Assembly (NCBI RefSeq): GCF_029626265.1
Contig: NZ_JARUBN010000001.1
Coordinates: forward strand, 930,001 to 994,000
Origin: Micromonospora sp. WMMD1102
GTDB taxonomy: Bacteria; Actinomycetota; Actinomycetes; Mycobacteriales; Micromonosporaceae
Direction of reading: 5' to 3'
DNA length: 64,000 nt
Each line of letters starts with the position of its first letter. Positions within the stretch are counted from its first letter, which is position 1. Below, in pieces: positions 17,954 through 26,234 of the stretch. A program made the translations under genes and the position numbers. The notes beneath the pieces were generated by a model. That model did no database searches, was not told the DNA's origin, and saw only the letters and a program-made list of their open reading frames with translations.

Positions 17954-18499
17954 ATGCGAGGCGACGACGAGGATCGGCGCGAGTTCAGCGAGTACTTCGC
18001 GGCGCGGCGGGACATGGTGCGGCGGTCCGCGTACCTGATGTGCGGGGACTGGCACTGGGCCGACGACCTGGCCCAGGCCGCGTTCATCCGGCTGGCGTCG
18101 GCGTGGCACCGGGTACGCGACCCGCAGGCGTTGGACGCGTTCCTGCGTACCTGCCTGGTCCGGTCGTACCTGGCGGAGACCAGGCGGGTGTGGCGGCGCC
18201 GCGAGCGGACGGTCGCCGAGCCGCCCGAGCTGGCCGGGCCGGACGACGACGCGGAGCGCGCCACCCGACGGGTGGTCTTCGCCCGCGCGCTGCGGGAGGT
18301 GCCGCCCCGGCAGCGGGTGACGCTGGTCTGCCGCTACTACCACCAGCTCGACGTCGCCGAGACGGCTGCCGTGCTGGGTTGCTCGGAGGGGACGGTGAAG
18401 AGCCAGACCGCCCGGGGACTCGCCACGCTGCGCCGGCTGCTCGGCGACGCCGTACCGCCGGAGAGGCTGGTCCCGGTGCCGGCGGAGGGCAGGAGATGA
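17954..18499 (+). CDS. SigE family RNA polymerase sigma factor (ECF)
   Basis: 181 residues from ATG 17954, preceded by GAGAGGAG. Region 2 is FSEYFAARRDMVRRSAYLMCGDWHWADDLAQAAFIRLASAW (core binding and -10 recognition) and region 4 is LREVPPRQRVTLVCRYYHQLDVAETAAVLGCSEGTVKSQTARGL (-35 recognition). No sigma-70 regions 1 or 3, as usual for ECF factors. The next gene, a membrane-anchored BNR protein, overlaps or follows within 30 bp and is likely its regulator. Confidence 0.9.
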   Translation: MRGDDEDRREFSEYFAARRDMVRRSAYLMCGDWHWADDLAQAAFIRLASAWHRVRDPQALDAFLRTCLVRSYLAETRRVWRRRERTVAEPPELAGPDDDAERATRRVVFARALREVPPRQRVTLVCRYYHQLDVAETAAVLGCSEGTVKSQTARGLATLRRLLGDAVPPERLVPVPAEGRR

Positions 18500-18528
18500 C
18501 CGGGCGGAGGAGAGGAGCACCAGAGGAC

Positions 18529-19812
18529 ATGACCGAGCTGCGGGAACTCTTCGAGGACGCGGCCCCGGCACCGCCACCGACCCGGTTGCTCGCCGACGAG
18601 GTGTACGCGGCGGGCCGGCGCCGGCTGCGCCGCCGACGCGCCGCGATCGCCGGTACCGCGTTCGGGGTGACCGCGGTGGTGGCCGCCACCGCCGCACTGG
18701 TGGCGGTGCCCGGCACCGCGCCGGCCCCGCCCGAGCGGGCGGCGGCGCCCGGTACCGCCGGGCAACCCGGTCGACTTCCGCACCAGGGGACGACCCAGTC
18801 GATCTGGGCCGCCGATCCCCGGCACGTCTACCTCGGGTTGTCGACCTGCGCGCAGGGCGGCCCGTGCAAGACCACCTGGCAACTGGTCGGCACGGACGAC
18901 GGCGGCCGGACCTGGACCGAGCGGGGTAACCCCGGGTGGTTCATCGGGATGCAGGTGTTCGGCCCGGGGCTGCTGCTGGTGGACCGGCCGCCGGAGTCGT
19001 CGGGGGCCGGGGCGTGGACGCTGTTGGCCAGCCGGGACGGCGGGCGGAGCTGGCGGGCCACCGGCACCGGTCCGGCGGTGCCGGCGGTGGCACCGGGCAG
19101 CCACGCCGTCTGCCGGCCCGAGGCCGGTACAGCGGGCGCGGGCTCGTCGGAGCGGATTCCCGGGACCGAGCCGTGCCGGGTGTACGCCTTCGACCCGGTC
19201 GCCAACCGGATCTCGCCGCTGGCCGTCCAGCCGCCGTCGACACTCGTCGACCGCCAGGTGATCGAGCAGGGCGACGGCCGGCTCCGGGTCTCCGGCTACG
19301 ACCGGGAGTCCTCCCGGCCGGCGATCGTGACGAGTACGGACGGCGGCCGGAACTGGTCCAGCCACACCTTCACCGAGTCGTCGGTGTGCGGTGCGGACAA
19401 CTGTCCGATGGTGCAGGTGGCCACCGGTCCCGGCGGGGTCGACCACGCGATGCTGACGGACGGGCGGCATCGGGCGGTCTACCGGTACACCACGGTCGGG
19501 GGCTGGCAGCGACGCGACGCGGCGGACAGCATCCCGTACGAGGGCGCCGACTCCGGGTCGTTCGTCACCCCGGACGGCAGTCACGTCGTCTACCAGGCGT
19601 CCACTGGCCGGGCCGGCCCGACGAGCACGTACCGGTTCTGGGCCGCCCGGCCGGGTGCACCGGACTACCGACCGGTCGAACTTCCCGGCCTGCCCAGGAT
19701 CTTCAGCCCGGTGCGGCGTACCCCGGACGGCTGGCTCTACGCCCGGGGCGACGGTGACGTCAGCTACGGCTCCACCGACGGCTGGCACTGGGTACCGCTG
19801 AATGTCCGCTGA
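18529..19812 (+). CDS. Membrane-anchored BNR/Asp-box repeat protein, partner of the sigma factor
   Basis: 427 residues. An N-terminal cytoplasmic stretch beginning MTELRELFEDAAP precedes one membrane segment (AGTAFGVTAVVAATAALVAV, about 35-58); the rest is external. Four Asp-box motifs, TDDGGRTWTE, SRDGGRSWRA, STDGGRNWSS and STDGWHWV, indicate a beta-propeller. Position and topology match an anti-sigma-like sensor, though no zinc anti-sigma motif is present. An ATG at 18496 overlaps the sigma stop by 4 bp and is an alternative start; 18529 has the better ribosome site (GAGAGGAG) and family-like N-terminus. Confidence 0.7.
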   Translation: MTELRELFEDAAPAPPPTRLLADEVYAAGRRRLRRRRAAIAGTAFGVTAVVAATAALVAVPGTAPAPPERAAAPGTAGQPGRLPHQGTTQSIWAADPRHVYLGLSTCAQGGPCKTTWQLVGTDDGGRTWTERGNPGWFIGMQVFGPGLLLVDRPPESSGAGAWTLLASRDGGRSWRATGTGPAVPAVAPGSHAVCRPEAGTAGAGSSERIPGTEPCRVYAFDPVANRISPLAVQPPSTLVDRQVIEQGDGRLRVSGYDRESSRPAIVTSTDGGRNWSSHTFTESSVCGADNCPMVQVATGPGGVDHAMLTDGRHRAVYRYTTVGGWQRRDAADSIPYEGADSGSFVTPDGSHVVYQASTGRAGPTSTYRFWAARPGAPDYRPVELPGLPRIFSPVRRTPDGWLYARGDGDVSYGSTDGWHWVPLNVR

Positions 19813-19834
19813 CGGCCGACAGAGTTGTCGGAGC

Positions 19835-19878
19835 AAGCAGCCCGCCTCCGCTGGTCAGGCAGCGGGGGCGGGCTGCTT
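19835..19878. terminator. Bidirectional hairpin terminator
   Basis: 19-base arms (19835-19853 and 19860-19878) with one mismatch and a 6-base loop; ends AAGCAG / CTGCTT. It lies between two convergent genes and would stop transcription from both. Confidence 0.8.
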
Positions 19879-19905
19879 CGTCGGGTCGGTGACCCGGGCG
19901 GTGGG

Positions 19906-20793
19906 TCAGCCCACCGAGAGGGTCTGGATGGTGATCTCCTGGTTCGGCTTCCCGCCACCGGCCGAGATGGAGTTGTCGTGGCCCCCGGCGGCCACCCGGT
20001 CCACCACGTCGAGCCCGGTGGTGACGGTGCCGAACGGGGTGTAGAGCGGCTGGAGCCCGGTCGAGCTGTCCCGGAAGATGATGAAGAACTGGCTGCCGTT
20101 GCTGCCCGGCTCGCCGGTGTTCGCCATCGCCACCACGCCCCGGCCGTACTGTGCGCCGCCCAGGTTCTCATCGGTGAACCGGTAGTCGGGGCCGCCCATC
20201 CCGGTGCTGCTCGGGTCGCCGCACTGGAGCACGAAGATGCCCTCGGTGACGAGGCGGTGGCAACTGCTGCCGTCGAAGAACTTCCGGTCGGCGAGGTGCT
20301 GGAAGCTGGCGACGGTGCACGGGGTGCGCGACCGGTCCATGCTGATCTCGATCTGGCCGAGGTTGGTGCTCATCCGCATCGTGGCGGTGCCGGAAACCGG
20401 CGCCCCGTCGAAGTCGGGCAGCCCGACCGACTTCGTCTGGGCGTGCGGTTGGATGACCGTGCCCGCGCACTGTGCCGACGTGGTGCCCGGCCCCGGCGGG
20501 GTGTCGCTGCTGCTGCCGCCGTCGAACTTGCCGTCCTGCAGGTAGAAGACCGCCACGCCGACGCAGCCGACGCCGAGGCAGAGCACGGCGACCACGGCCG
20601 CGGCCACCAGCCCGATCACCAACGGGCGCCGGTTCGGCTTCGGTGGCGCTCCCGTCTGGTACGCCGGAGCGGGCGGGACGGCACCGGGCGGCGGGGGTTG
20701 GGCATGCGGCTGTCCGGACGGGTACGACCCCGGCGGGTACGACCCCGAGGGCGGTGGCTCGGCGGGTGGGGGTCCGGCTGGTGGCTGACTCAC
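19906..20793 (-). CDS. Membrane-anchored peptidyl-prolyl cis-trans isomerase (cyclophilin)
   Basis: 295 residues from GTG 20793. The first 50 residues are Pro/Gly/Tyr-rich and cytoplasmic; a membrane segment (LVIGLVAAAVVAVLCLGVG) follows near residue 58. The external part is a cyclophilin domain with TNLGQIEISM, FDGSSCHRLV, GDPSSTGMGGPDYRFTDE, GVVAMAN, SNGSQFFIIF and TPFGTVTTGLDVVD, including the catalytic Arg and the SQFFI active-site strand. It assists folding of secreted proteins. Confidence 0.9.
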   Translation of the reverse strand: MSQPPAGPPPAEPPPSGSYPPGSYPSGQPHAQPPPPGAVPPAPAYQTGAPPKPNRRPLVIGLVAAAVVAVLCLGVGCVGVAVFYLQDGKFDGGSSSDTPPGPGTTSAQCAGTVIQPHAQTKSVGLPDFDGAPVSGTATMRMSTNLGQIEISMDRSRTPCTVASFQHLADRKFFDGSSCHRLVTEGIFVLQCGDPSSTGMGGPDYRFTDENLGGAQYGRGVVAMANTGEPGSNGSQFFIIFRDSSTGLQPLYTPFGTVTTGLDVVDRVAAGGHDNSISAGGGKPNQEITIQTLSVG

Positions 20794-20851
20794 CCGGCCA
20801 GACTACCGACCCGACTGCGGATCTACGGGTGTCGACGGCACAGCACCCGGC

Positions 20852-21040
20852 CTACCGCCCGGCCAACTCGCTGACGAAGGCCCGCCACGCGTCCGGCCCG
20901 AAGGCCAACACCGGTCCAGCCGGGTCCTTGCTGTCCCGGACGGCCACGACGCCGGTCAGATTGTCGGCCACCTCGACACAGTTGCCGCCGGTGCTGTTGC
21001 TGCGGGTGCTCTTGCGCCACCCGGCGCCGGTCAGATCCAC
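20852..21040 (-). CDS. DUF397 domain protein
   Basis: 62 residues from GTG 21040, overlapping the stop of the upstream XRE gene by 10 bp. The DUF397 signatures are clear: GAGWRKSTRSN near the start, NCVEVA, VAVRDSKDP and FGPDAWRAFV. Such proteins are the usual small partners of XRE/DUF5753 regulators in actinomycetes, in arrangements sometimes compared with toxin-antitoxin modules. Confidence 0.9.
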   Translation of the reverse strand: MDLTGAGWRKSTRSNSTGGNCVEVADNLTGVVAVRDSKDPAGPVLAFGPDAWRAFVSELAGR

Positions 21041-21834
21041 GTCTCCGCCACCTCTGCGATCAGATCGAGCGACTGCTGGTGCGGCAGTGCCACGCTCCGG
21101 ACGGTCTCCCAGACGTCGATCATATAGTTGACGTACTCGGCGCGGTCGTCCATCTGGCCGTGCCGGTGCCCGTCGAAGTAGACGAGCGTCTCGCCGGCCG
21201 GTGAGGTGGCAAGCACGAAGGAACCGTCCAGCCCGGCGTAGGAGCCGGCCGAGGCCGGCACGACGTGGATCCGCACCTGCGGCACGTCGGTGCCGGTCTT
21301 GACCAGGTGCAGCAACTGTTCGCGCGTCACGGCCCGGTCCCCGACGGGGCGGCGGAGCACGTATTCGTCGAACACGAAGGTGAGCAGCGGCGGCTTGGCC
21401 CGCGTGACGATCTCCTGCCGGTCCAGTCGCGCGGTCACCTGCTCCTCGACCTCTTCGGCGGAGAGCAGTCCCGGCCCGGAGAGAACCGCCCGCGCGTACG
21501 CCTCCGTCTGCAACAGCCCGGGGACGTATGCCGGCTCGAAGGACCGCAGGGCCTTCGCCTCCTGCTCCACGCCGGCCCATTCGCGGAAGTAGTGCACGAC
21601 GATCTCCCGGCTGATCCGCTTCTGGATGCGTACCAAACGGCCGTCGGTGTTGAAGACCGCGTCGCAGCGGCGGGCGAAGTCGATGCTCGGCCGGCGCTCG
21701 CAACCCTCCACCTTGGCGACCATCGGCTGGGAGTAGTTGATCGTCTCGGCCAGCGCGGCCTGGGACATGCCGGCGGCGGCTCGGGCGAGGCGTAACTCCT
21801 CGGCGAAGTGTTCGAGCATCGGAGACAGTTCCAC
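21031..21834 (-). CDS. XRE family helix-turn-helix regulator with DUF5753
   Basis: 267 residues from GTG 21834, with GGAGGAG six bases upstream. The N-terminal XRE domain is LRLARAAAGMSQAALAETINYSQPMVAKVEGCERRPS. A DUF5753 domain follows (FEPAYVPGLLQTEAYARAVL, then VRIHVVPASAGSYAGLDGSFVLAT). It is co-translated with the DUF397 gene. Relatives control development and antibiotic production; targets here are unknown. Confidence 0.92.
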   Translation of the reverse strand: MELSPMLEHFAEELRLARAAAGMSQAALAETINYSQPMVAKVEGCERRPSIDFARRCDAVFNTDGRLVRIQKRISREIVVHYFREWAGVEQEAKALRSFEPAYVPGLLQTEAYARAVLSGPGLLSAEEVEEQVTARLDRQEIVTRAKPPLLTFVFDEYVLRRPVGDRAVTREQLLHLVKTGTDVPQVRIHVVPASAGSYAGLDGSFVLATSPAGETLVYFDGHRHGQMDDRAEYVNYMIDVWETVRSVALPHQQSLDLIAEVAETWI

Positions 21835-22062
21835 TTATGACTCCTCCATGACGGCGGCATACCTGGCGGGACAGGCCCGGATACGCACTGCTCGTACCGG
21901 TCGAGAAGCTCCCCAGCGTAGTGCTATCCACAGCAGAGTGTCACGAGCGGAACTGCTCGGAGCCATGGCCTTGGAAAGGACGGGCGGAACCGCGCGGGGG
22001 CCGTCGGTTTCCCTTCCCCACCCGAGGCGGCCCCCGCTCCACCCAACGAGGAGGTGCCGGGC

Positions 22063-22398
22063 GTGAGCTGGTTTCGACGTACCCCGCGAATCCACCGCCG
22101 GGACTGGCGGCGGCTCTGGCGGTACTGCCGGTGCGGGCACCGCTGGGGGTGTCTCGGTCTGCTCCCGCCGCAGGTTCCGGCGTGGCCGCCACCCGTTCCG
22201 GTGCCGCCCGAGCCGAGGCCGTCGGTGCGTGGGCGGGTACGGCCGACGAACCAGGGGCAGTTGCGGGACTGGAACGTCCCGACCGGCGTGAACGGCGCTC
22301 GGCATGCCGGCCGTCGGGTGCCTGTCAAGATCGAACCGTCCCGCCACACCGGTTGGTCAACCCGCCACACCGGTTGGGCAGGGGGCGGCAAGCGGTGA
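22063..22398 (+). CDS. Hypothetical Arg/Trp-rich protein, first of a coupled pair
   Basis: 111 residues from GTG 22063, with AGGAGG eight bases upstream. The first third is rich in Trp, Arg and Cys (RRDWRRLWRYCRCGHRW), the middle is Pro-rich, and the end contains two near-identical RHTGW repeats encoded by an 18-bp direct repeat. No family recognised. It overlaps the following gene by 4 bp (GTGA). The pair, one with a Cys/His cluster and one with CRACGVEWPC, recurs in Micromonosporaceae as far as I know. Confidence 0.55.
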   Translation: MSWFRRTPRIHRRDWRRLWRYCRCGHRWGCLGLLPPQVPAWPPPVPVPPEPRPSVRGRVRPTNQGQLRDWNVPTGVNGARHAGRRVPVKIEPSRHTGWSTRHTGWAGGGKR

Positions 22399-22790
22399 CC
22401 GGGTCTGCGCCGGGCGGTCGACGTACCGGTCGGGAGGCGGACGGACGGCCGGAACGGGCGCATCTGCCGCAACGGCCGGTCTGGCTCTGCCGGGCCTGCG
22501 GGGTGGAGTGGCCCTGCCTGGCCGCCCGCTCGCTGTTACCGCTCGACCACGTCCGGGACCCCGCCGGCCTGACGACCTGGCTGGCCGAGGCGTTCGCGGC
22601 GGCGATGGGGGACCTCTACCTGCTCAATCCCGAGCCGGGGCCGGACCCGGCCCGGATGTACGCCCGGTTCCTGGGCTGGGTCGCCCCGCGCATGGAGATC
22701 ATCCGGCGGCGGGAGCAGGCGTCCGGCTCCGCCGATCCCGCCGGCCCCGCCAACCCATCCGGTTCAGTCGGGCAGCCGGGCGAGGGATAG
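22395..22790 (+). CDS. Hypothetical protein with CxxC motif, second of a coupled pair
   Basis: 131 residues from GTG 22395, overlapping the previous gene by 4 bp. It contains WLCRACGVEWPCLAAR (about residue 33), a possible metal-binding or redox Cys cluster, followed by a helical domain with LAEAFAAAMGDLYLLNPEP and YARFLGWVAPRMEIIRRRE. The C-terminal 20 residues are low-complexity. The function is unknown. Its last 27 bp overlap the convergent kinase gene. Confidence 0.6.
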   Translation: MTGSAPGGRRTGREADGRPERAHLPQRPVWLCRACGVEWPCLAARSLLPLDHVRDPAGLTTWLAEAFAAAMGDLYLLNPEPGPDPARMYARFLGWVAPRMEIIRRREQASGSADPAGPANPSGSVGQPGEG

Positions 22791-23306
22791 CTTCGCCAGG
22801 ATCTCGTCCACTGTCTCGTCCGGCGTCTGGTCGGAGTTGTCCAACCAGAGACCGAGCCGGGGCGTGCCGTCGCGCACCGCCGAGTCGAGCGCCTGCACGG
22901 TCCACGCGCCGTACCCCGACTTGGTCCGGCCCTGCTCGCGGCGGTGGATCACCTCCGGGCGCGGCACCAGCACGACGGCGAAGCGCGGCCGGGTGGCGAC
23001 CAGGTCCAGGTAGTCGGCCCAGACGGGTCCGAGGACGACATCCTGGAGTACCGCCGTGAAGCCGGCCCGGGCATAGCCGTCGGCGGTCGCCGCGGCGAGC
23101 TGGTAGCGCAGCCGGAGCTGCGCGGCGGCCTCGTCCGGCTCCTCCGGGGTGAACTCCCGACGGCCCGAGACGATCATCCGGCGGAAGGCGTCGCCCCGGA
23201 CGTGCGCGGCCCGGGGCAGCCGCTCGGCGAGCCGCTGGGCCACGGTGGACTTGCCGGCGGCCATGGCCCCGGTCAGCACCAGCACGGCGGAGGACAGTTC
23301 GATCAT
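22764..23306 (-). CDS. P-loop kinase-like AAA protein
   Basis: 180 residues from ATG 23306. Walker A is GAMAAGKST near residue 12, followed by a lid region with ARTG-like DAFRRMIVSGRREFTPEEPDEA and a final helical part. The size and layout match small-molecule kinases related to chloramphenicol phosphotransferase and gluconate kinase (VLQDVVLGPVWADYLDLV, RPEVIHRREQGR). The substrate cannot be assigned. Confidence 0.75.
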   Translation of the reverse strand: MIELSSAVLVLTGAMAAGKSTVAQRLAERLPRAAHVRGDAFRRMIVSGRREFTPEEPDEAAAQLRLRYQLAAATADGYARAGFTAVLQDVVLGPVWADYLDLVATRPRFAVVLVPRPEVIHRREQGRTKSGYGAWTVQALDSAVRDGTPRLGLWLDNSDQTPDETVDEILAKLSLARLPD

Positions 23307-23544
23307 CTCAGCGACCGAAGTTACCGCACGCCGCCGCACGCTGGCCTGCGGCCCTGCGGGCCGTTCAGGGCTGGGTGGCTGTTTCGAACTGCGCTGCGTC
23401 GCCCTCTTCGAGGCCAGCAAACCCGCGTCGACGGAGGATCGGGCCGGGCTGATCCGGCCGACCAACGGCAGGGTCGGAACAGAGCTTCGACTGGCCACCG
23501 GAGTCGGGCGGGGTTCTCGCCGTCCTTGTACTAGCGTCAGAGCT

Positions 23545-23937
23545 GTGACGAATCGCATCTCCCCGTACGAACCCCTGACGCTGGAGCGCCTCGGCGTACT
23601 GCTCGCCGGGGCCGACGAAGCGCGACGGTGGCGGCTCGTGGCGGAGTTCCTGGAAGAATACCGCTGGGAACCAGTCGACTCACGCCGAGATCTTTTGACA
23701 TCGGAGCCGGCTCCCACCGGAGACGAGCGCTGGGACGTGTTTCTCGCAGCCCTGGCGGAGCATCTGTCGGCGAAAGACGGACGCGGTGCGCCGCGGTGGG
23801 TTGAGTCCCGTTCGCTGCGGCGGCTCTGGTTTCCCTTCAACACCCGAGCGGCCCGGGTCGATGCGATGGTGCACGCTCCCGCCGCGTTTCGACGTCGCGG
23901 CGTATACGTTGCCGCCCAGGAGTTGAACGTCGCGTGA
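23545..23937 (+). CDS. Hypothetical partner protein of a nucleotidyltransferase (toxin-antitoxin-like)
   Basis: 130 residues from GTG 23545. It is a soluble, mainly helical protein: LTLERLGVLLAGADEARRWRLVAEFLEEYRWEP, then RWDVFLAALAEHLSAKDGRGAPRWVESRSLRRLWFPFNT. Related proteins in actinomycetes sit directly before a DUF6036-type nucleotidyltransferase, and the two overlap by 4 bp here (GTGA). The arrangement resembles type IV toxin-antitoxin or abortive-infection pairs, but no experimental role is known to me. Confidence 0.65.
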   Translation: MTNRISPYEPLTLERLGVLLAGADEARRWRLVAEFLEEYRWEPVDSRRDLLTSEPAPTGDERWDVFLAALAEHLSAKDGRGAPRWVESRSLRRLWFPFNTRAARVDAMVHAPAAFRRRGVYVAAQELNVA

Positions 23938-24292
23938 GCGCTGCCGATCCGCTGTTGGACCGTGCTGCGATCGAGGATGCCTTTCGCCGGCTGGGAGATC
24001 GGCTGGCCCGGCGCGGGGTTGTTGCAGACTTGTACGTTTTTGGTGGCGCGGCGCCCCACGCGTCTTCGATCACCCCGGACTGCGGGTTGCGGCGGCGTCT
24101 CCCGAGCATCTATTGGCGATGAAGGTGCTCGCGGCACGACGTCGGGACGCCGAAGATATTCGATTCCTGGTCGAGCGCCTCGGGCTGACGAGCACCGAGC
24201 AGGTACTCAGCCTCTGCGGGGAGATTTTTCCCGAGGAAGAAGTTCCGGGCCGGGCAAGGCTGGTTCTTGATGACGTGTTCGACGAACAGTAG
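23934..24292 (+). pseudogene. Nucleotidyltransferase (DUF6036-like) broken by an internal deletion
   Basis: The 5' part reads normally to VADLYVFGGAA (residue 41), the start of the nucleotidyltransferase fold. The DNA then jumps to what should be the C-terminal half in another frame: from 24062 the other frame reads VFDHPGLRVAAASPEHLL, MKVLAARRRDAEDIRFLVERLG and ends LVLDDVFDEQ at 24292. The middle, which in intact relatives carries the DxD-type catalytic residues (roughly 60 codons), is missing. The original frame stops at 24122. The product cannot be active as a nucleotidyltransferase. Confidence 0.75.
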
Positions 24293-24321
24293 CTCCGCCG
24301 TTTGTCGGTAGATGGGCGGGC

Positions 24322-24642
24322 TCAACCGTGTGACGTCGGGTCGAACTGTGCGCTGTAGGCGGCGGCGCCGGCCACCGACTCGGCGCCGAAGGTGACGTGC
24401 CCGACCGGCACCCGACCGGCCACCGCCTCGATCACCCGGGCGACGGCCGGTACCGGGAAACCACCGCACAGCTCGATCAGCCCGACGCCCTCCTCGACAA
24501 GTTCCAGGGCGATCGACACGGCCAGCGACTCGTCCGGTACGGGCACCAGCGTGGTGCGCTGGCCGGCCCGGTCCAGCACCACCCGGTCGGCGACCGGATC
24601 GGCGCCGGGCTGTCCGTAGATGTACGCCCAACTGGTGCTCAT
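24322..24642 (-). CDS. DUF6506 family protein
   Basis: 106 residues from ATG 24642. The family pattern is visible: WAYIYGQPGADP at the start, a central LAVSIALELVEEGVGLIELCGGFPVPAVARVIEAV and PVGHVTFGAESV near the end. The compact alpha/beta protein has no known activity. A strong MerR-type operator-promoter lies just upstream, so expression is probably induced by a MerR-family regulator encoded elsewhere. Confidence 0.8.
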   Translation of the reverse strand: MSTSWAYIYGQPGADPVADRVVLDRAGQRTTLVPVPDESLAVSIALELVEEGVGLIELCGGFPVPAVARVIEAVAGRVPVGHVTFGAESVAGAAAYSAQFDPTSHG

Positions 24643-24677
24643 CCCGACCACTCCTTCGCCGCTCGGAGGACACCATC

Positions 24678-24705
24678 GTCGTACCTCAATGTTGGTTGAG
24701 GTCAA
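24678..24705 (-). promoter_or_regulatory. MerR-type operator and promoter of the DUF6506 gene
   Basis: On the minus strand TTGACC (24705-24700) and TACGAC (24683-24678) form -35 and -10 hexamers with a 16-base spacer. Embedded in this is the palindrome ACCTCAA-6-TTGAGGT (24683-24702). SoxR/MerR-family activators use CCTCAA/TTGAGG half-sites between promoter elements. Confidence 0.6.
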
Positions 24706-24832
24706 CCCGTTCCCTCCGGCGGGGGAAGCGGGTCACCCCGGTACGTGAGGTGTGCTGGGGCGCGAGCCCGGAGGGTGGGGACATCCGGGCTGGCCAGCGG
24801 GTGCGGCCCGGCGATGTCGAGGAGGCGGCGCG

Positions 24833-25933
24833 ATGGTCCACACCGAACAGGCCGGCCGGGCGGAGGACGGGACCGCCGTGCGGCGCCAGCGCCGGACCGC
24901 CGAGCGGCGCCTACACCGGACCGGCTACCTGGCCGCCGGCAGCAGCGCACTCCTCGGGTCGCTCGCGCTGGTCTGGACCGTCACCGGTCGCGGCTACCCG
25001 TTCGGCACCGCCGACCCGGACGGGGCCGGCAGCCTGCTCTGGCGGGTACCGGCCGAGGTCGGTGCGCCGATCTTCGCGGTACTGCTGCTCGGCGCGGCGG
25101 TCACCGCGCTGGCGACGACCGGCCCGCACGCGGTACGCCTGCCCGGGGCGGCCCGGCTCGCGCTGCTCGGCTACGGCTGGCTGGCGGTGGCCGTACTGCT
25201 GCTCGTCGTGCCGGACGTGCAGGTGCTCACCTATCTCGGGTACGCCCCGATGTTGATCGGCGGGCTGCCGTTCGGCTGGCCGCCGGTGGACTACGCCGAA
25301 CTCTTCACCCTGGCGCTCGGCTACAAGGTCGTCTCGGTCGCCACCGGACTGTTGCTGGCCCGGACCGTGCTCGCCTGGCAGTTCCGTACCGCCGGAGCCT
25401 GCCCGTCGTGCGGGCGCCGGGCCGGCGGCGAGGGCTGGACCTCGGCGAAGTCGGCGGCCCGCTGGGGGCGCTGGGCCGTTGGGATCGCGGCGGTGATCCC
25501 GGTGCTCTACGCGGTCACCAGGTTCGCCTGGGCGATCGGCATCCCGCTCGGGATCACCGACGGGTTCCTCCGCGAGATGCACCGGACCGGGCTGGTCTGG
25601 GCCGGCGCCGGCCTGGCCGCGTTCGGGGTGGTCGGCGCGGTGCTCACCCTCGGGCTGGTGCAGCGCTGGGGCGAGCGGTTCCCGGGCTGGATGGTCGGGC
25701 TGGCCGGCCGGCGGGTGCCGGTCAAGCTCGCCGTGGTCCCCGCCACCGGGGTCGCGGTGGCGATCACCGCCGCCGGGCTGGCCCTCTACGGGCAGCCGGA
25801 ACTCCTCGCCGAACTGGGCGGCGGCAGCCTGACACTGATCCCGATGGCGCTCTGGCCGGTCTGGGGGATCGCCCTCGGCGCCGCCACCCTCGGCTACCAC
25901 CTGCGCCGCCGGGGCGCCTGTCCCCACTGCTGA
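24833..25933 (+). CDS. Multi-pass membrane protein, hypothetical
   Basis: 366 residues from ATG 24833 (GAGGAGG upstream). About eight to nine hydrophobic segments. A cytoplasmic loop near residue 190 contains CPSCGRRAGGE, a single CxxC, and the very C-terminus ends GACPHC, a second CxxC, so the two may form a zinc site. The RWGERFPGWMVGLAGRRVPVKL segment is echoed in the membrane protein at 52818-53747 (GWGRVFPGWVPLLAGWRVPRWL), showing that these are paralogues. The function is unknown. Confidence 0.65.
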   Translation: MVHTEQAGRAEDGTAVRRQRRTAERRLHRTGYLAAGSSALLGSLALVWTVTGRGYPFGTADPDGAGSLLWRVPAEVGAPIFAVLLLGAAVTALATTGPHAVRLPGAARLALLGYGWLAVAVLLLVVPDVQVLTYLGYAPMLIGGLPFGWPPVDYAELFTLALGYKVVSVATGLLLARTVLAWQFRTAGACPSCGRRAGGEGWTSAKSAARWGRWAVGIAAVIPVLYAVTRFAWAIGIPLGITDGFLREMHRTGLVWAGAGLAAFGVVGAVLTLGLVQRWGERFPGWMVGLAGRRVPVKLAVVPATGVAVAITAAGLALYGQPELLAELGGGSLTLIPMALWPVWGIALGAATLGYHLRRRGACPHC

Positions 25934-25967
25934 CCAGTTGCGGCGGCTGACCGGCGGCGGGGCCCGG

Positions 25968-26138
25968 TCAGTCGCCGTCGCGCTGGGAGAGCAACGTGCC
26001 GACGATCACACCGCCCAGCACACCGAACGCGATCCCCAGCCCGATGTTGCCGATCAGCAGCCCGAACAGCACCCCGGCGGACACCCCGAGGCCGATCGCG
26101 ATGCCGAGCTTCGTCCCGGTTTCGCTTGGTGTGCTCAT
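25968..26138 (-). CDS. Small membrane protein with glycine-zipper-like helices
   Basis: 56 residues from ATG 26138, with GGGGAGGG upstream. Two closely spaced hydrophobic segments full of Gly (GIAIGLGVSAGVLFGLLIGNIGLGIAFGVLGGVIVGTLL) suggest a tightly packed hairpin in the membrane. No family recognised. It is divergent from the MoxR gene. Confidence 0.6.
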   Translation of the reverse strand: MSTPSETGTKLGIAIGLGVSAGVLFGLLIGNIGLGIAFGVLGGVIVGTLLSQRDGD

Positions 26139-26234
26139 GACCCTCCCCGTTTCGTGAACGGTCCGCGACACCGGCTGATCTTGACAGCTCCGTGCGCGAC
26201 CGCGATCGACACGATCGAGAGCTAGCGTAGGTGC

